Below, one piece after another: positions 1 to 5,399 of a stretch of 5,418 nt of DNA. The DNA lies in contig DFIJ01000171.1 in the NCBI GenBank assembly GCA_002372775.1, forward strand, positions 1 to 5,418. Direction: 5' to 3'. How positions within the stretch are numbered: the stretch's first letter is position 1; every line of letters starts with the position of its first letter. The notes below the pieces were generated by a model. That model was not told the origin of the DNA, searched no databases, and saw only the letters and a list, made by a program, of their open reading frames with translations. This DNA comes from Christensenella sp. UBA3700 (lineage in GTDB: Bacteria; Bacillota; Clostridia; Christensenellales; UBA3700). The translations under genes and the position numbers were made by a program.

Positions 1-1683
1 TTAGTATTGAACCTCGTAAACTGTTGCTTCAAATGGCTTAATAATTCTGCTCTCAAGTGCGCCAATTTCGCCATCTTCATAGTTTGAAATTGCCACTTTT
101 GCACTAGCGAATTTCATATCTTTTGGCAACTTAAATTTAACATCTTTATTAACGAAATTACATATTACAAAGTATGCTTTATCTTTTAGTTTTCTATTGT
201 ATACAAATAGCTTTTTATTCTTCTCATAATATGGGATATAATCACCTGAGATAATTACATCTTTGCCCTTTCTAAATGCCAAGAATTTCTTGTAGAAGTT
301 TAGAATACTATTAGGATCTTTTTCACTTTGCTTTACGTTAACTTCAGTATAATTTGGATTAACCATCATCCATGGTTCACCACTTGTAAATCCTGCATTC
401 TTTGTATCATCCCATTGCATTGGAGTTCTTGCATGATCTCTTGCTCTTTTTAAGAATACTTTCTGTGCAAATTTCATAAGAAGCTTATTATTTCCTACTT
501 TCTTAAATACATTAGTAGTCAAGATATCCTTATAATCTTCAACCTTGAAATTAACATTAGTCATACCAATTTCTTGGCCTTCATAAATATATGGTGTACC
601 TCTTTGCATTTGCATTGCTACAAGAAGCATCTTTGCGGCTTTTTCTTTATTATCCCAGCAATAATTAACAAATCTTGGCCAGCTTCTTGGTTGGTCATGA
701 TTCTCAAGGAACATTGTTGGTTGCGAAGTCTTTGGTAATTCTTGCCAATGAGTTAGAATCTTTTTGAATTTAACAAAGTTAAGTTTCTTTGGAAATACTT
801 GCAAAATCATATCCGCAGAAACATGCTCAAATGTAAATACGGAATCTAATTCTTGTACATTCTCATCAATACTTTCAAACGCATCTTTATACGTAATACC
901 AGAAGCCTCACCTACTGTCATTGTGTCGTATTTTGAGAAGGCATGTAGATTTAGTTCATGAATATATTTATGGTAATTAGGTCCCATACAGTAATGAGTA
1001 AAACCTAATAATGGCATGCTTGAGAAAAACTCTTTAAAGCTTCCATCTGGAAGTCCTTTTTCTTTTGATATATATGTAATAACGTCGCATCTAAAGCCAT
1101 CCACGCCTAGCTCAAACCAGTAATTACAAATATCTATTACTTCTTGTCTAACCTTAGGATTATCCCAATTTAAATCAGGCTGCTTTTTGGAGAATAAATG
1201 AAGATAATATTCATCTGTTGTTTTATCGTATTCCCAAGCTGGTCCAACGAAGTTTGACATCCAGTTATTTGGTGGCTTTTTATCGCTCTTTCCTTTTCGC
1301 CAGAAATAATAATCTCTATAAGGATTATCCTTTGATTTTCTAGATTCTTTAAACCACATATGCTCATCTGATGTATGGTTAACAACTAAGTCCATAATTA
1401 GTTTTAGTCCCCTATCATGAAGACCTTTGACAAGCTCTTTAAAGTCATCTAGAGTACCAAAATCCTCTTGGATATCTCTATAGTCAGATATATCATAACC
1501 ATTATCATCGTTAGGTGATTTATAGATTGGTGATAACCAAACTGCATCTACACCTAAACTCTTTATGTAATCTAATTTTGAGATAATACCTTGTAAATCA
1601 CCTATTCCATCTCCGTTTGAATCACAGAAACTTCTTGGATAGATTTGATAAATTACTGCGTCTTTATACCATCTTGTTTTCAT
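1..1683 (-). CDS. GH13 alpha-glucosidase, oligo-1,6-glucosidase (isomaltase)-like
   Basis: Cytoplasmic glycoside hydrolase of family 13, expected to release glucose from the non-reducing end of isomalto-oligosaccharides or related short alpha-glucosides. The 560-residue length is typical of the family and there is no signal peptide. The calcium loop DSNGDGIGDL is at residues 21-30. The four conserved regions are DLVVNH (98-103), GFRCDV (196-201; nucleophile D200), VGEA (257-260; acid/base E259) and ENHD (327-330; transition-state stabiliser D330). Val201 directly after the nucleophile is the residue usually linked to alpha-1,6 preference. HARTPMQW (418-425) and the C-terminal beta domain are also present. 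I chose the ATG at 1683 rather than an in-frame GTG at 1695, because the GTG lies in the G-rich ribosome-binding stretch. The TAA stop is the first triplet of the window. Trehalose-6-phosphate hydrolase or dextran glucosidase are close alternatives, so substrate is uncertain while family is secure. Confidence 0.93.
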   Translation of the reverse strand: MKTRWYKDAVIYQIYPRSFCDSNGDGIGDLQGIISKLDYIKSLGVDAVWLSPIYKSPNDDNGYDISDYRDIQEDFGTLDDFKELVKGLHDRGLKLIMDLVVNHTSDEHMWFKESRKSKDNPYRDYYFWRKGKSDKKPPNNWMSNFVGPAWEYDKTTDEYYLHLFSKKQPDLNWDNPKVRQEVIDICNYWFELGVDGFRCDVITYISKEKGLPDGSFKEFFSSMPLLGFTHYCMGPNYHKYIHELNLHAFSKYDTMTVGEASGITYKDAFESIDENVQELDSVFTFEHVSADMILQVFPKKLNFVKFKKILTHWQELPKTSQPTMFLENHDQPRSWPRFVNYCWDNKEKAAKMLLVAMQMQRGTPYIYEGQEIGMTNVNFKVEDYKDILTTNVFKKVGNNKLLMKFAQKVFLKRARDHARTPMQWDDTKNAGFTSGEPWMMVNPNYTEVNVKQSEKDPNSILNFYKKFLAFRKGKDVIISGDYIPYYEKNKKLFVYNRKLKDKAYFVICNFVNKDVKFKLPKDMKFASAKVAISNYEDGEIGALESRIIKPFEATVYEVQY

Positions 1684-1686
1684 AAA

Positions 1687-1693
1687 TCCCCCC
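1687..1693 (-). promoter_or_regulatory. G-run ribosome binding site of the alpha-glucosidase gene
   Basis: The minus strand reads GTGGGGGGATTTATG. The G-run lies a few bases before the ATG at 1683 and serves as the SD. The in-frame GTG at 1693-1695 overlaps this run and has no SD of its own, which decides the start in favour of the ATG. Confidence 0.6.
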
Positions 1694-1703
1694 ACTTATC
1701 CTA

Positions 1704-1732
1704 ATTATAATGCTTGCGCATAAAAAAAAGAA
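1704..1732 (-). promoter_or_regulatory. Probable promoter of the alpha-glucosidase gene
   Basis: A perfect -10 box TATAAT occupies 1704-1709 on the minus strand, about 20 bases before the ATG. The -35 region 17 bases upstream reads TTCTTT (1727-1732) and is a poor match; it overlaps the terminator of the preceding operon. The spacer contains ATGC-TTGC-GCAT (1710-1721, plus strand), a short inverted repeat that could bind a sugar regulator, though its 4-bp arms are weak evidence. Transcription from here would give a leader of only about 14 bases. Confidence 0.5.
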
Positions 1733-1753
1733 GAGACTAGCTCTTCTCTTCTT
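1722..1753 (-). terminator. Intrinsic terminator of the TAC operon, overlapping the chaperone gene end
   Basis: On the minus strand AAGAAGAGA (1753-1745) pairs with TCTCTTCTT (1736-1728) around an 8-base loop, and the arm runs into a tract of eight T (1729-1722). A shorter register, GAAGAG/CTCTTC with a 5-base loop, competes. The 5' arm and loop contain the last codons and the TAG stop of the chaperone gene. The T tract also falls in the -35/spacer region of the alpha-glucosidase promoter. Polarity fits only the minus strand. Confidence 0.7.
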
Positions 1754-2141
1754 CAAACAATTTTTCAATGTTAACTACCGGTATAATAAGAGGCGGAATT
1801 CCTGTCTGCACAGTTATGGCAGATACTATACTTCTTAAATATGGGAACAAGATCGCAGCTGCCTTCTTGTACGCGATAGACTTATCCTCAATAGTGCTTG
1901 TTTTAGCAGAAAACAAACCTGCCAATTCAACAAAAATAGAGAATGGGAAACTATCGTTTGATTCTATACTAAACGAAAGAACTATCTCGAATTGCTCTGG
2001 AGCTATATCACGTACTGATTTTTCTAATTTAGGTTGAATATCAACTCCTTGCTTGCTTGGTTTATAATTCTCATTCAAAACAAACTCTAATTTTTTTACA
2101 CGATAATTTATAAAATTTAATACTTTATGCTCTATATTCAT
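1737..2141 (-). CDS. SecB-like chaperone of a toxin-antitoxin-chaperone system
   Basis: A 134-residue SecB-family protein, expected to be a cytosolic oligomeric holdase. The clearest evidence is the C-terminal block at residues 94-125, AAILFPYLRSI then GIPPLIIPVVN, matching the SecB signature in which FPY.R is followed by a Pro-rich strand and an N-[FI]-x-x-L-[FY] helix. The N-terminal half has alternating beta strands (17-22, 51-60, 66-73). The protein stops soon after NIEKLFEE, so it lacks most of the last helix and tail of E. coli SecB (155 residues). It is third in the operon, 8 bases after the antitoxin stop. I chose the ATG at 2141 because AGGA lies 6 bases upstream; a TTG at 2159 would extend it by six residues and overlap the antitoxin gene. 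Bacillota usually lack general SecB, so a dedicated role in stabilising the adjacent antitoxin is the best inference. Confidence 0.82.
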   Translation of the reverse strand: MNIEHKVLNFINYRVKKLEFVLNENYKPSKQGVDIQPKLEKSVRDIAPEQFEIVLSFSIESNDSFPFSIFVELAGLFSAKTSTIEDKSIAYKKAAAILFPYLRSIVSAITVQTGIPPLIIPVVNIEKLFEEEKS

Positions 2142-2147
2142 GTTATT

Positions 2148-2151
2148 TCCT
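2148..2151 (-). promoter_or_regulatory. SD of the SecB-like gene, overlapping the antitoxin stop codon
   Basis: The minus strand reads TAGGAAATAACATG. The antitoxin stop TAG shares its last two bases with the SD AGGA, which sits 6 bases before the ATG at 2141. This suggests translational coupling, so that chaperone output follows antitoxin output. Confidence 0.6.
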
Positions 2152-2725
2152 ACCCACAATACGCTATTTCAAATTTATTAAAAATATAATCTTTACTTAC
2201 TAATTGATTCAACGAAGTATACTCATTTTTACTACCATACTTAATTGGTTTTATTATTATTTTGGTTTTAGATTGAGATAATCTTGTCTCAATCCTTCTT
2301 TGATCAATTTCAGCCAAGTTACCTTTTCTTAGATTAAATATTTTTCTAAAATTTTCTTCAGATTCCATTTGACGAATAAGATTATCATGAGCTTCGTCTT
2401 GAATTGCTCCTCTTTCGTATCTAGTAATCGTCTTATCTCCAAAACCAAGCAACCTCGCAAACTGAACTTGTGTTAAACCATATTTTTGTCTAATTGCCTT
2501 AATTTGAGCAGCGGATAATAAGTTATTTCTTCTTCTATATTCATCATAGAATAGTAATAAGTTTTTAGAATCTTGCTCTTCATCATAAATAGAATCTCCA
2601 CAGTCCTTACAAAAATATTCGTCGATTGACAACGTAATATCTTCTCCTTTGACAGATAGAGTTCTCTCAACGTTCCTTAATTCTACCTCCTTATAATCAT
2701 CGCATTCTAGACAATACTTATTCAT
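2150..2725 (-). CDS. MqsA-like zinc-finger/HTH antitoxin with long C-terminal extension
   Basis: A 191-residue type II antitoxin and probable autoregulator. The N-terminal domain has two CxxC pairs (C5/C8 and C39/C42), the zinc-binding layout of MqsA/YgiT-type antitoxins that normally clamps the toxin. Residues about 70-121 form an HTH_3/Xre-type DNA-binding domain: LTQVQFARLLG (84-94), then the recognition segment DKTITRYERG (97-106), corresponding to the NAFSRYEKG stretch of E. coli MqsA. E. coli MqsA ends at 131 residues, but this protein continues for about 60. The extension starts with a charged helix (131-155), followed by a basic, beta-prone segment and an aromatic-rich end (Y180, F182, F185, Y189). 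Such tails are chaperone-addiction regions in known TAC antitoxins. The ATG at 2725 has AAGGAG 7 bases upstream. The gene lies 20 bases after the toxin stop, in the toxin-first order of mqsRA. Confidence 0.88.
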   Translation of the reverse strand: MNKYCLECDDYKEVELRNVERTLSVKGEDITLSIDEYFCKDCGDSIYDEEQDSKNLLLFYDEYRRRNNLLSAAQIKAIRQKYGLTQVQFARLLGFGDKTITRYERGAIQDEAHDNLIRQMESEENFRKIFNLRKGNLAEIDQRRIETRLSQSKTKIIIKPIKYGSKNEYTSLNQLVSKDYIFNKFEIAYCG

Positions 2726-2745
2726 AACCTATCTCCTTCAATTCT

Positions 2746-3069
2746 TCAACAATGAAAACTTATCACTACCACTAGTTGTTTGCCTTCTTTATAGCTCATT
2801 TTTATATAAACATCTTGGCCGAGCACCCTTTTCTGAAAAAACCACACATCATCGCTATCCCTACCTTTATCATCCAATTCTGGTCCTCGGAGATAATTCG
2901 TCATATTCAGTTCCTGAATCTCATCCCAAACATCATCTATGGTCATTCCAAGCTTTGCGAGCGTATTCATATTTTCGGTTCTACTCTTAAAGATCCTTCT
3001 ATTCTTATCTCTAGCCGCTTCTTTCGCTTTTCTTAGAAAACATATTATTTTTTCATTATTTGAAGTCAC
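2746..3069 (-). CDS. MqsR-family mRNA interferase toxin
   Basis: A 107-residue protein resembling MqsR-family toxins, ribosome-independent endoribonucleases that cut mRNA and arrest growth. The N-terminal half is helical and charged (residues 5-55, including LGMTIDDVWDEIQEL). The C-terminal half carries the family pattern: NYLRGPELDDKGRDSDD, then W76, then GQDVYIK (84-90), and the final beta strand VVVISFH (100-106). Y88 and K90 correspond to the Y81 region of E. coli MqsR (98 residues). K56 and Q68 of E. coli are not obviously conserved, the nearest residues being R61 and Q79, so the active site may be rearranged. The start is GTG at 3069 with AGGAG 6 bases upstream; no in-frame ATG fits better. 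It is the first gene of the operon. Family rests on motif recognition and on the neighbouring MqsA-like antitoxin. Confidence 0.82.
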   Translation of the reverse strand: MTSNNEKIICFLRKAKEAARDKNRRIFKSRTENMNTLAKLGMTIDDVWDEIQELNMTNYLRGPELDDKGRDSDDVWFFQKRVLGQDVYIKMSYKEGKQLVVVISFHC

Positions 3070-3075
3070 GCGTCA

Positions 3076-3080
3076 CTCCT
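3076..3080 (-). promoter_or_regulatory. SD that fixes the GTG start of the toxin gene
   Basis: The minus strand reads AGGAGTGACGCGTG, with AGGAG 6 bases before the GTG at 3067-3069. The SD also lies within a three-codon ATG CAG GAG TGA frame (3084-3073) that has no SD of its own. A GTG start on the toxin would tend to hold its translation below that of the ATG-initiated antitoxin. Confidence 0.6.
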
Positions 3081-3088
3081 GCATAAAA

Positions 3089-3102
3089 GTATCATATGAT
3101 AC
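3089..3102. promoter_or_regulatory. Perfect 14-bp palindrome, candidate antitoxin operator
   Basis: GTATCATATGATAC is a perfect palindrome located between the inferred toxin transcription start (about 3112) and the toxin SD. MqsA-type antitoxins repress their own operon by binding palindromes near the promoter through the C-terminal HTH, so this is the leading operator candidate. Binding itself is inferred from symmetry and position only. Confidence 0.55.
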
Positions 3103-3118
3103 CTCGTTTTGTATTTTG

Positions 3119-3148
3119 ATTATACATCCGCGTGGTATAATAATGCAA
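3119..3148 (-). promoter_or_regulatory. Probable promoter of the toxin-antitoxin-chaperone operon
   Basis: A perfect -10 box TATAAT lies at 3119-3124 on the minus strand, and TTGCAT (3143-3148) stands 18 bases upstream as a partial -35. The expected start near 3112 gives a leader of about 43 bases that carries the 14-bp palindrome and the SD. The opposing plus-strand -10 lies inside this promoter's spacer. Confidence 0.6.
3133..3141 (+). promoter_or_regulatory. Extended -10 promoter facing the ABC-F gene
   Basis: TGGTATAAT matches the extended -10 form TGnTATAAT, with no convincing -35 upstream. Transcription would start near 3148 and give a leader of about 47 bases before the ABC-F ATG. It lies within the spacer of the minus-strand TAC promoter, so both cannot be occupied by RNA polymerase at once. 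Confidence 0.5.
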
Positions 3149-3158
3149 GTACTTTTGT

Positions 3159-3188
3159 TTGACTATATTCGTTTTATTTAATTAGAAT
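3159..3188 (+). promoter_or_regulatory. Second possible promoter abutting the ABC-F start codon
   Basis: TTGACT (3159-3164) and TAGAAT (3183-3188) are separated by 18 bases and each match consensus at five of six positions. The predicted transcription start coincides with or directly precedes the ATG at 3195, so this promoter would make a leaderless or nearly leaderless mRNA. Confidence 0.4.
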
Positions 3189-3194
3189 ATAAAC

Positions 3195-4742
3195 ATGAGC
3201 GTTTTAACTATTACTAATTTAACCCACATATTCGATAACAAGCAGTTATTCTTAGATGCTAACCTAACAGTTAACAATGGTGAGCATATAGGTATTGTCG
3301 GATTAAATGGCGCTGGTAAATCTACTTTCATGAACATTATTACAGGAAAGTTATCTCAAGATGGCGGCGAGATTAAGTGGCTTAATGGTATTAGATGGGG
3401 CTATCTAGACCAACACGCAACAATAGATAAAACACTTACTGTTATTGAGTATTTAAAAACTTCATTCCAATATTTATATGATTTAAATGCTTCACTTGAA
3501 GAATTATATAAAGAGATGGAAACGGAACTTGATCCAGATAAATTAGATGCATTAATTACTAAAACTTCAAAGATGCAAGATAGACTTCAAGATGCTAATT
3601 TCTATGACCTTGAAGCAGAGATTAAAAAGGTAGCAACAGGCCTTGGTATTCACAACTATGGATACGATACCCCAGTTGCAAACTTATCTGGCGGTCAAAG
3701 AGCAAAATTAATGCTAGCAAAGCTTCTTCTTCAAGATTTGGATGTAATGCTTCTTGACGAGCCTACAAACTTCCTTGATTTAGAGCAAATTGATTGGTTA
3801 AATAAATTCCTTAATTCATTTAAAGGAACATTTATCTTAATATCTCACGATACTCAATTCTTAAATGATACTTGTAAGATCATAGTCAATATTGAAAACG
3901 CACAAATTACAAAATATTGGTGCTCATATAATGAGTATTTAGTTCAACATGAACAAAAGGCTCAACAATATGCAGACAACTATGAAAGACAACAAAGAGA
4001 AATTAAGAAGATGGAAGAATACATAACTAGAAACAAAGCACGTGCCGCCACTGCAGGTATGGCAAATTCTAGACAAAAGATGTTAGATAGAATCGAGGTT
4101 ATGCAAAAACCAGTATATTCTGAAAAGCCATCTTTCAACTTCCCTTATGTTTCACTTGTTACAAGACATTTACTTGAAGTAAAAAATCTGGAAATAGGAT
4201 ATAATAATAAAGCAATACTTCCTCCTATCAATATTTCTATGGCTTCAGATACAAAGCTATGGATTAGAGGAACAAACGGCCTTGGTAAAACTACTTTACT
4301 AAAGACATTAATGCACAAATTACCTGCTATAAGTGGAACATTTGATTTCCATTTATGCACAAAGATTAACTACGTTGAGCAAGACTTAGAGTTTAGAAGT
4401 AAACTTATAAGTGCTACAACTTTTATGAATGAAACTTACCCTAGAATGAATGCAAAAGAGATTAGAAGTGAGCTTGCCAAGGTAGGATTAAAGGGAGATT
4501 TAGCAACAAAACCAGTTGGAAATCTATCTGGTGGTGAGCAAGTTAAGATCAAGCTATGCTCTATTATGCAAAAGTCTTCTAACTTATTAATTCTTGATGA
4601 ACCTACGAACCATCTAGACGTCAATGCAAAAGATGCTTTATTTGAAGCATTAAAAGATTACGAAGGGGCAATAATATTAGTTACTCACGAACCACAATAC
4701 GCACAAGACTTATGTAACGAAATATTCGATATTAAAGAATAA
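3195..4742 (+). CDS. ABC-F family ATPase (duplicated nucleotide-binding domains)
   Basis: A 515-residue protein with two ABC ATPase domains and no membrane segments, the architecture of ABC-F proteins that act on the ribosome (translation factors or target-protection proteins) rather than as transporters. Domain 1 has Walker A GLNGAGKST (36-44), signature LSGGQ (164-168), Walker B with LLDEPTN (186-192; catalytic E189) and switch H218. Domain 2 has GTNGLGKTT (359-367), LSGGE (444-448), LLILDEPTNHLD (464-475; E469) and H498. The inter-domain linker (about 222-325) is a charged helical hairpin with KKMEEYITRNKARA and SRQKMLDRIEVM, the part that reaches the tRNA/peptidyl-transferase region in this family. 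The start at 3195 gives the normal ABC-F N terminus, MSVLTITNLTHIF, although no SD precedes it. A TetR regulator follows 54 bases downstream of the stop. Whether it is housekeeping or confers antibiotic resistance cannot be told from sequence alone. Confidence 0.93.
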   Translation: MSVLTITNLTHIFDNKQLFLDANLTVNNGEHIGIVGLNGAGKSTFMNIITGKLSQDGGEIKWLNGIRWGYLDQHATIDKTLTVIEYLKTSFQYLYDLNASLEELYKEMETELDPDKLDALITKTSKMQDRLQDANFYDLEAEIKKVATGLGIHNYGYDTPVANLSGGQRAKLMLAKLLLQDLDVMLLDEPTNFLDLEQIDWLNKFLNSFKGTFILISHDTQFLNDTCKIIVNIENAQITKYWCSYNEYLVQHEQKAQQYADNYERQQREIKKMEEYITRNKARAATAGMANSRQKMLDRIEVMQKPVYSEKPSFNFPYVSLVTRHLLEVKNLEIGYNNKAILPPINISMASDTKLWIRGTNGLGKTTLLKTLMHKLPAISGTFDFHLCTKINYVEQDLEFRSKLISATTFMNETYPRMNAKEIRSELAKVGLKGDLATKPVGNLSGGEQVKIKLCSIMQKSSNLLILDEPTNHLDVNAKDALFEALKDYEGAIILVTHEPQYAQDLCNEIFDIKE

Positions 4743-4769
4743 TATATTGTTTAAATAATATATTTATTA

Positions 4770-4786
4770 AAAATATAAAATATTTT
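4770..4786. promoter_or_regulatory. 17-bp AT palindrome, candidate TetR operator
   Basis: AAAATAT and ATATTTT form perfect 7-bp arms around AAA, ending directly before the TetR SD. A weak promoter, TTAAAT (4751-4756) and TATAAA (4774-4779) with a 17-base spacer, would place its -10 in the palindrome. TetR proteins commonly repress themselves from such sites. The arms are pure A/T in an AT-rich gap, so chance is possible. Confidence 0.3.
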
Positions 4787-4790
4787 GGGG
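4787..4790 (+). promoter_or_regulatory. SD that fixes the ATG start of the TetR gene
   Basis: GGGG lies 6 bases before the ATG at 4797. An in-frame TTG at 4785 overlaps this G-run and lacks its own SD, so the ATG is the better start. The arrangement parallels the G-run before the alpha-glucosidase gene. Confidence 0.5.
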
Positions 4791-4796
4791 ATTGTT

Positions 4797-5399
4797 ATGT
4801 CAGATTTAAAAAATGCAGAGAATGCTAGAGTTGCTAAAACAAGGGACGCCATATTTAGAGCTTTTGCTCAATTAGTATTAGAAAAGGAATCACTATACAA
4901 TATTTCTATAACAGAATTAACACAAAGAGCTAATATCAATAGAGCTACGTTCTATTTGCACTACAAGACAATATTAGACGTTGTAAGTGATATTGAAAAC
5001 AATATCGCAGAAGAACTTGAGAGGACATCAAAGCAATATAATATTGCTCAACTACGTGAGGATATGTCTCCTCTAATTGAGAGAATGGCAGAGCTTCTAA
5101 GCATTAATCCTCTAATCTCTAAATTGTTCTTAAGCAGCGAAGGAACTAGATTTGAGATGTCATTATATGAGGCATTCAATGAAATAATTCATGAAAAAGA
5201 ATTAGAAGAAACTCCAACTATTGATACCATCCAAGATGCACAATTAAGAACTGCTTGCAGTTTTATTGTTAGCGGAGTTGTTAGTGCTTATAAAGAATGG
5301 TTTAATGATACAAATCCAAATAAAGCTCCAATGGAAACTGTTACTAAAACTTTATGCTATATAGTTAATAACGGTATAAAGCAATTCTTAATTTATTAA
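4797..5399 (+). CDS. TetR/AcrR-family transcriptional regulator
   Basis: A 200-residue regulator of the usual TetR length. The N-terminal DNA-binding domain spans about residues 10-60. Helix 1 contains KTRDAIFRAFAQLVLEK (14-30), and the HTH is ISITELTQRANINRATFYLHY (36-56), with the typical recognition-helix ending TFYLHYK. The remaining all-helical region is the dimerisation and ligand-binding domain, whose sequence does not identify a ligand. It follows the ABC-F gene in the same direction and may be cotranscribed with it or have its own weak promoter in the gap. Regulation of itself and possibly the ABC-F gene is inferred from position. The start is ATG at 4797, preceded by GGGG. The stop TAA is followed by a short T-run but no stable hairpin. 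Confidence 0.9.
   Translation: MSDLKNAENARVAKTRDAIFRAFAQLVLEKESLYNISITELTQRANINRATFYLHYKTILDVVSDIENNIAEELERTSKQYNIAQLREDMSPLIERMAELLSINPLISKLFLSSEGTRFEMSLYEAFNEIIHEKELEETPTIDTIQDAQLRTACSFIVSGVVSAYKEWFNDTNPNKAPMETVTKTLCYIVNNGIKQFLIY

Noticed and set aside
1693..1695. GTG start for the alpha-glucosidase gene, adding four residues
   Set aside because: The codon is part of the G-run that serves as SD for the ATG at 1683, and the family N terminus (KTRWYKDAVIYQIYPRSF) starts right after that ATG.
1768..2037. 89-codon plus-strand frame opposite the SecB-like gene
   Set aside because: Complement shadow of the well-supported SecB-family reading frame, with no SD or domain signal.
2473..2670. 65-codon minus-strand frame inside the antitoxin gene
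   Set aside because: Out-of-frame shadow; the zinc-finger/HTH frame covering the same bases is clearly the coding one.
3073..3084. Three-codon leader frame (ATG CAG GAG TGA) overlapping the toxin SD
   Set aside because: No SD of its own and too short to tell from chance, so not called as a regulatory upstream ORF.
2939..3181. 80-codon plus-strand frame, hydrophobic, antisense to the toxin gene and ending before the ABC-F gene
   Set aside because: Its hydrophobic content mirrors the Lys/Glu-rich toxin codons on the opposite strand, it has no SD or recognisable family, and it runs across the regulatory region.
3171..3194. GTTT...AAAC imperfect inverted repeat before the ABC-F ATG
   Set aside because: Only the outer four base pairs and two inner ones match, which is expected by chance in such AT-rich sequence.
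4741..4786. Possible terminator between the ABC-F and TetR genes
   Set aside because: The hairpins are entirely A/U and no T tract follows them; GGGG comes next. They fit an operator better than a terminator.
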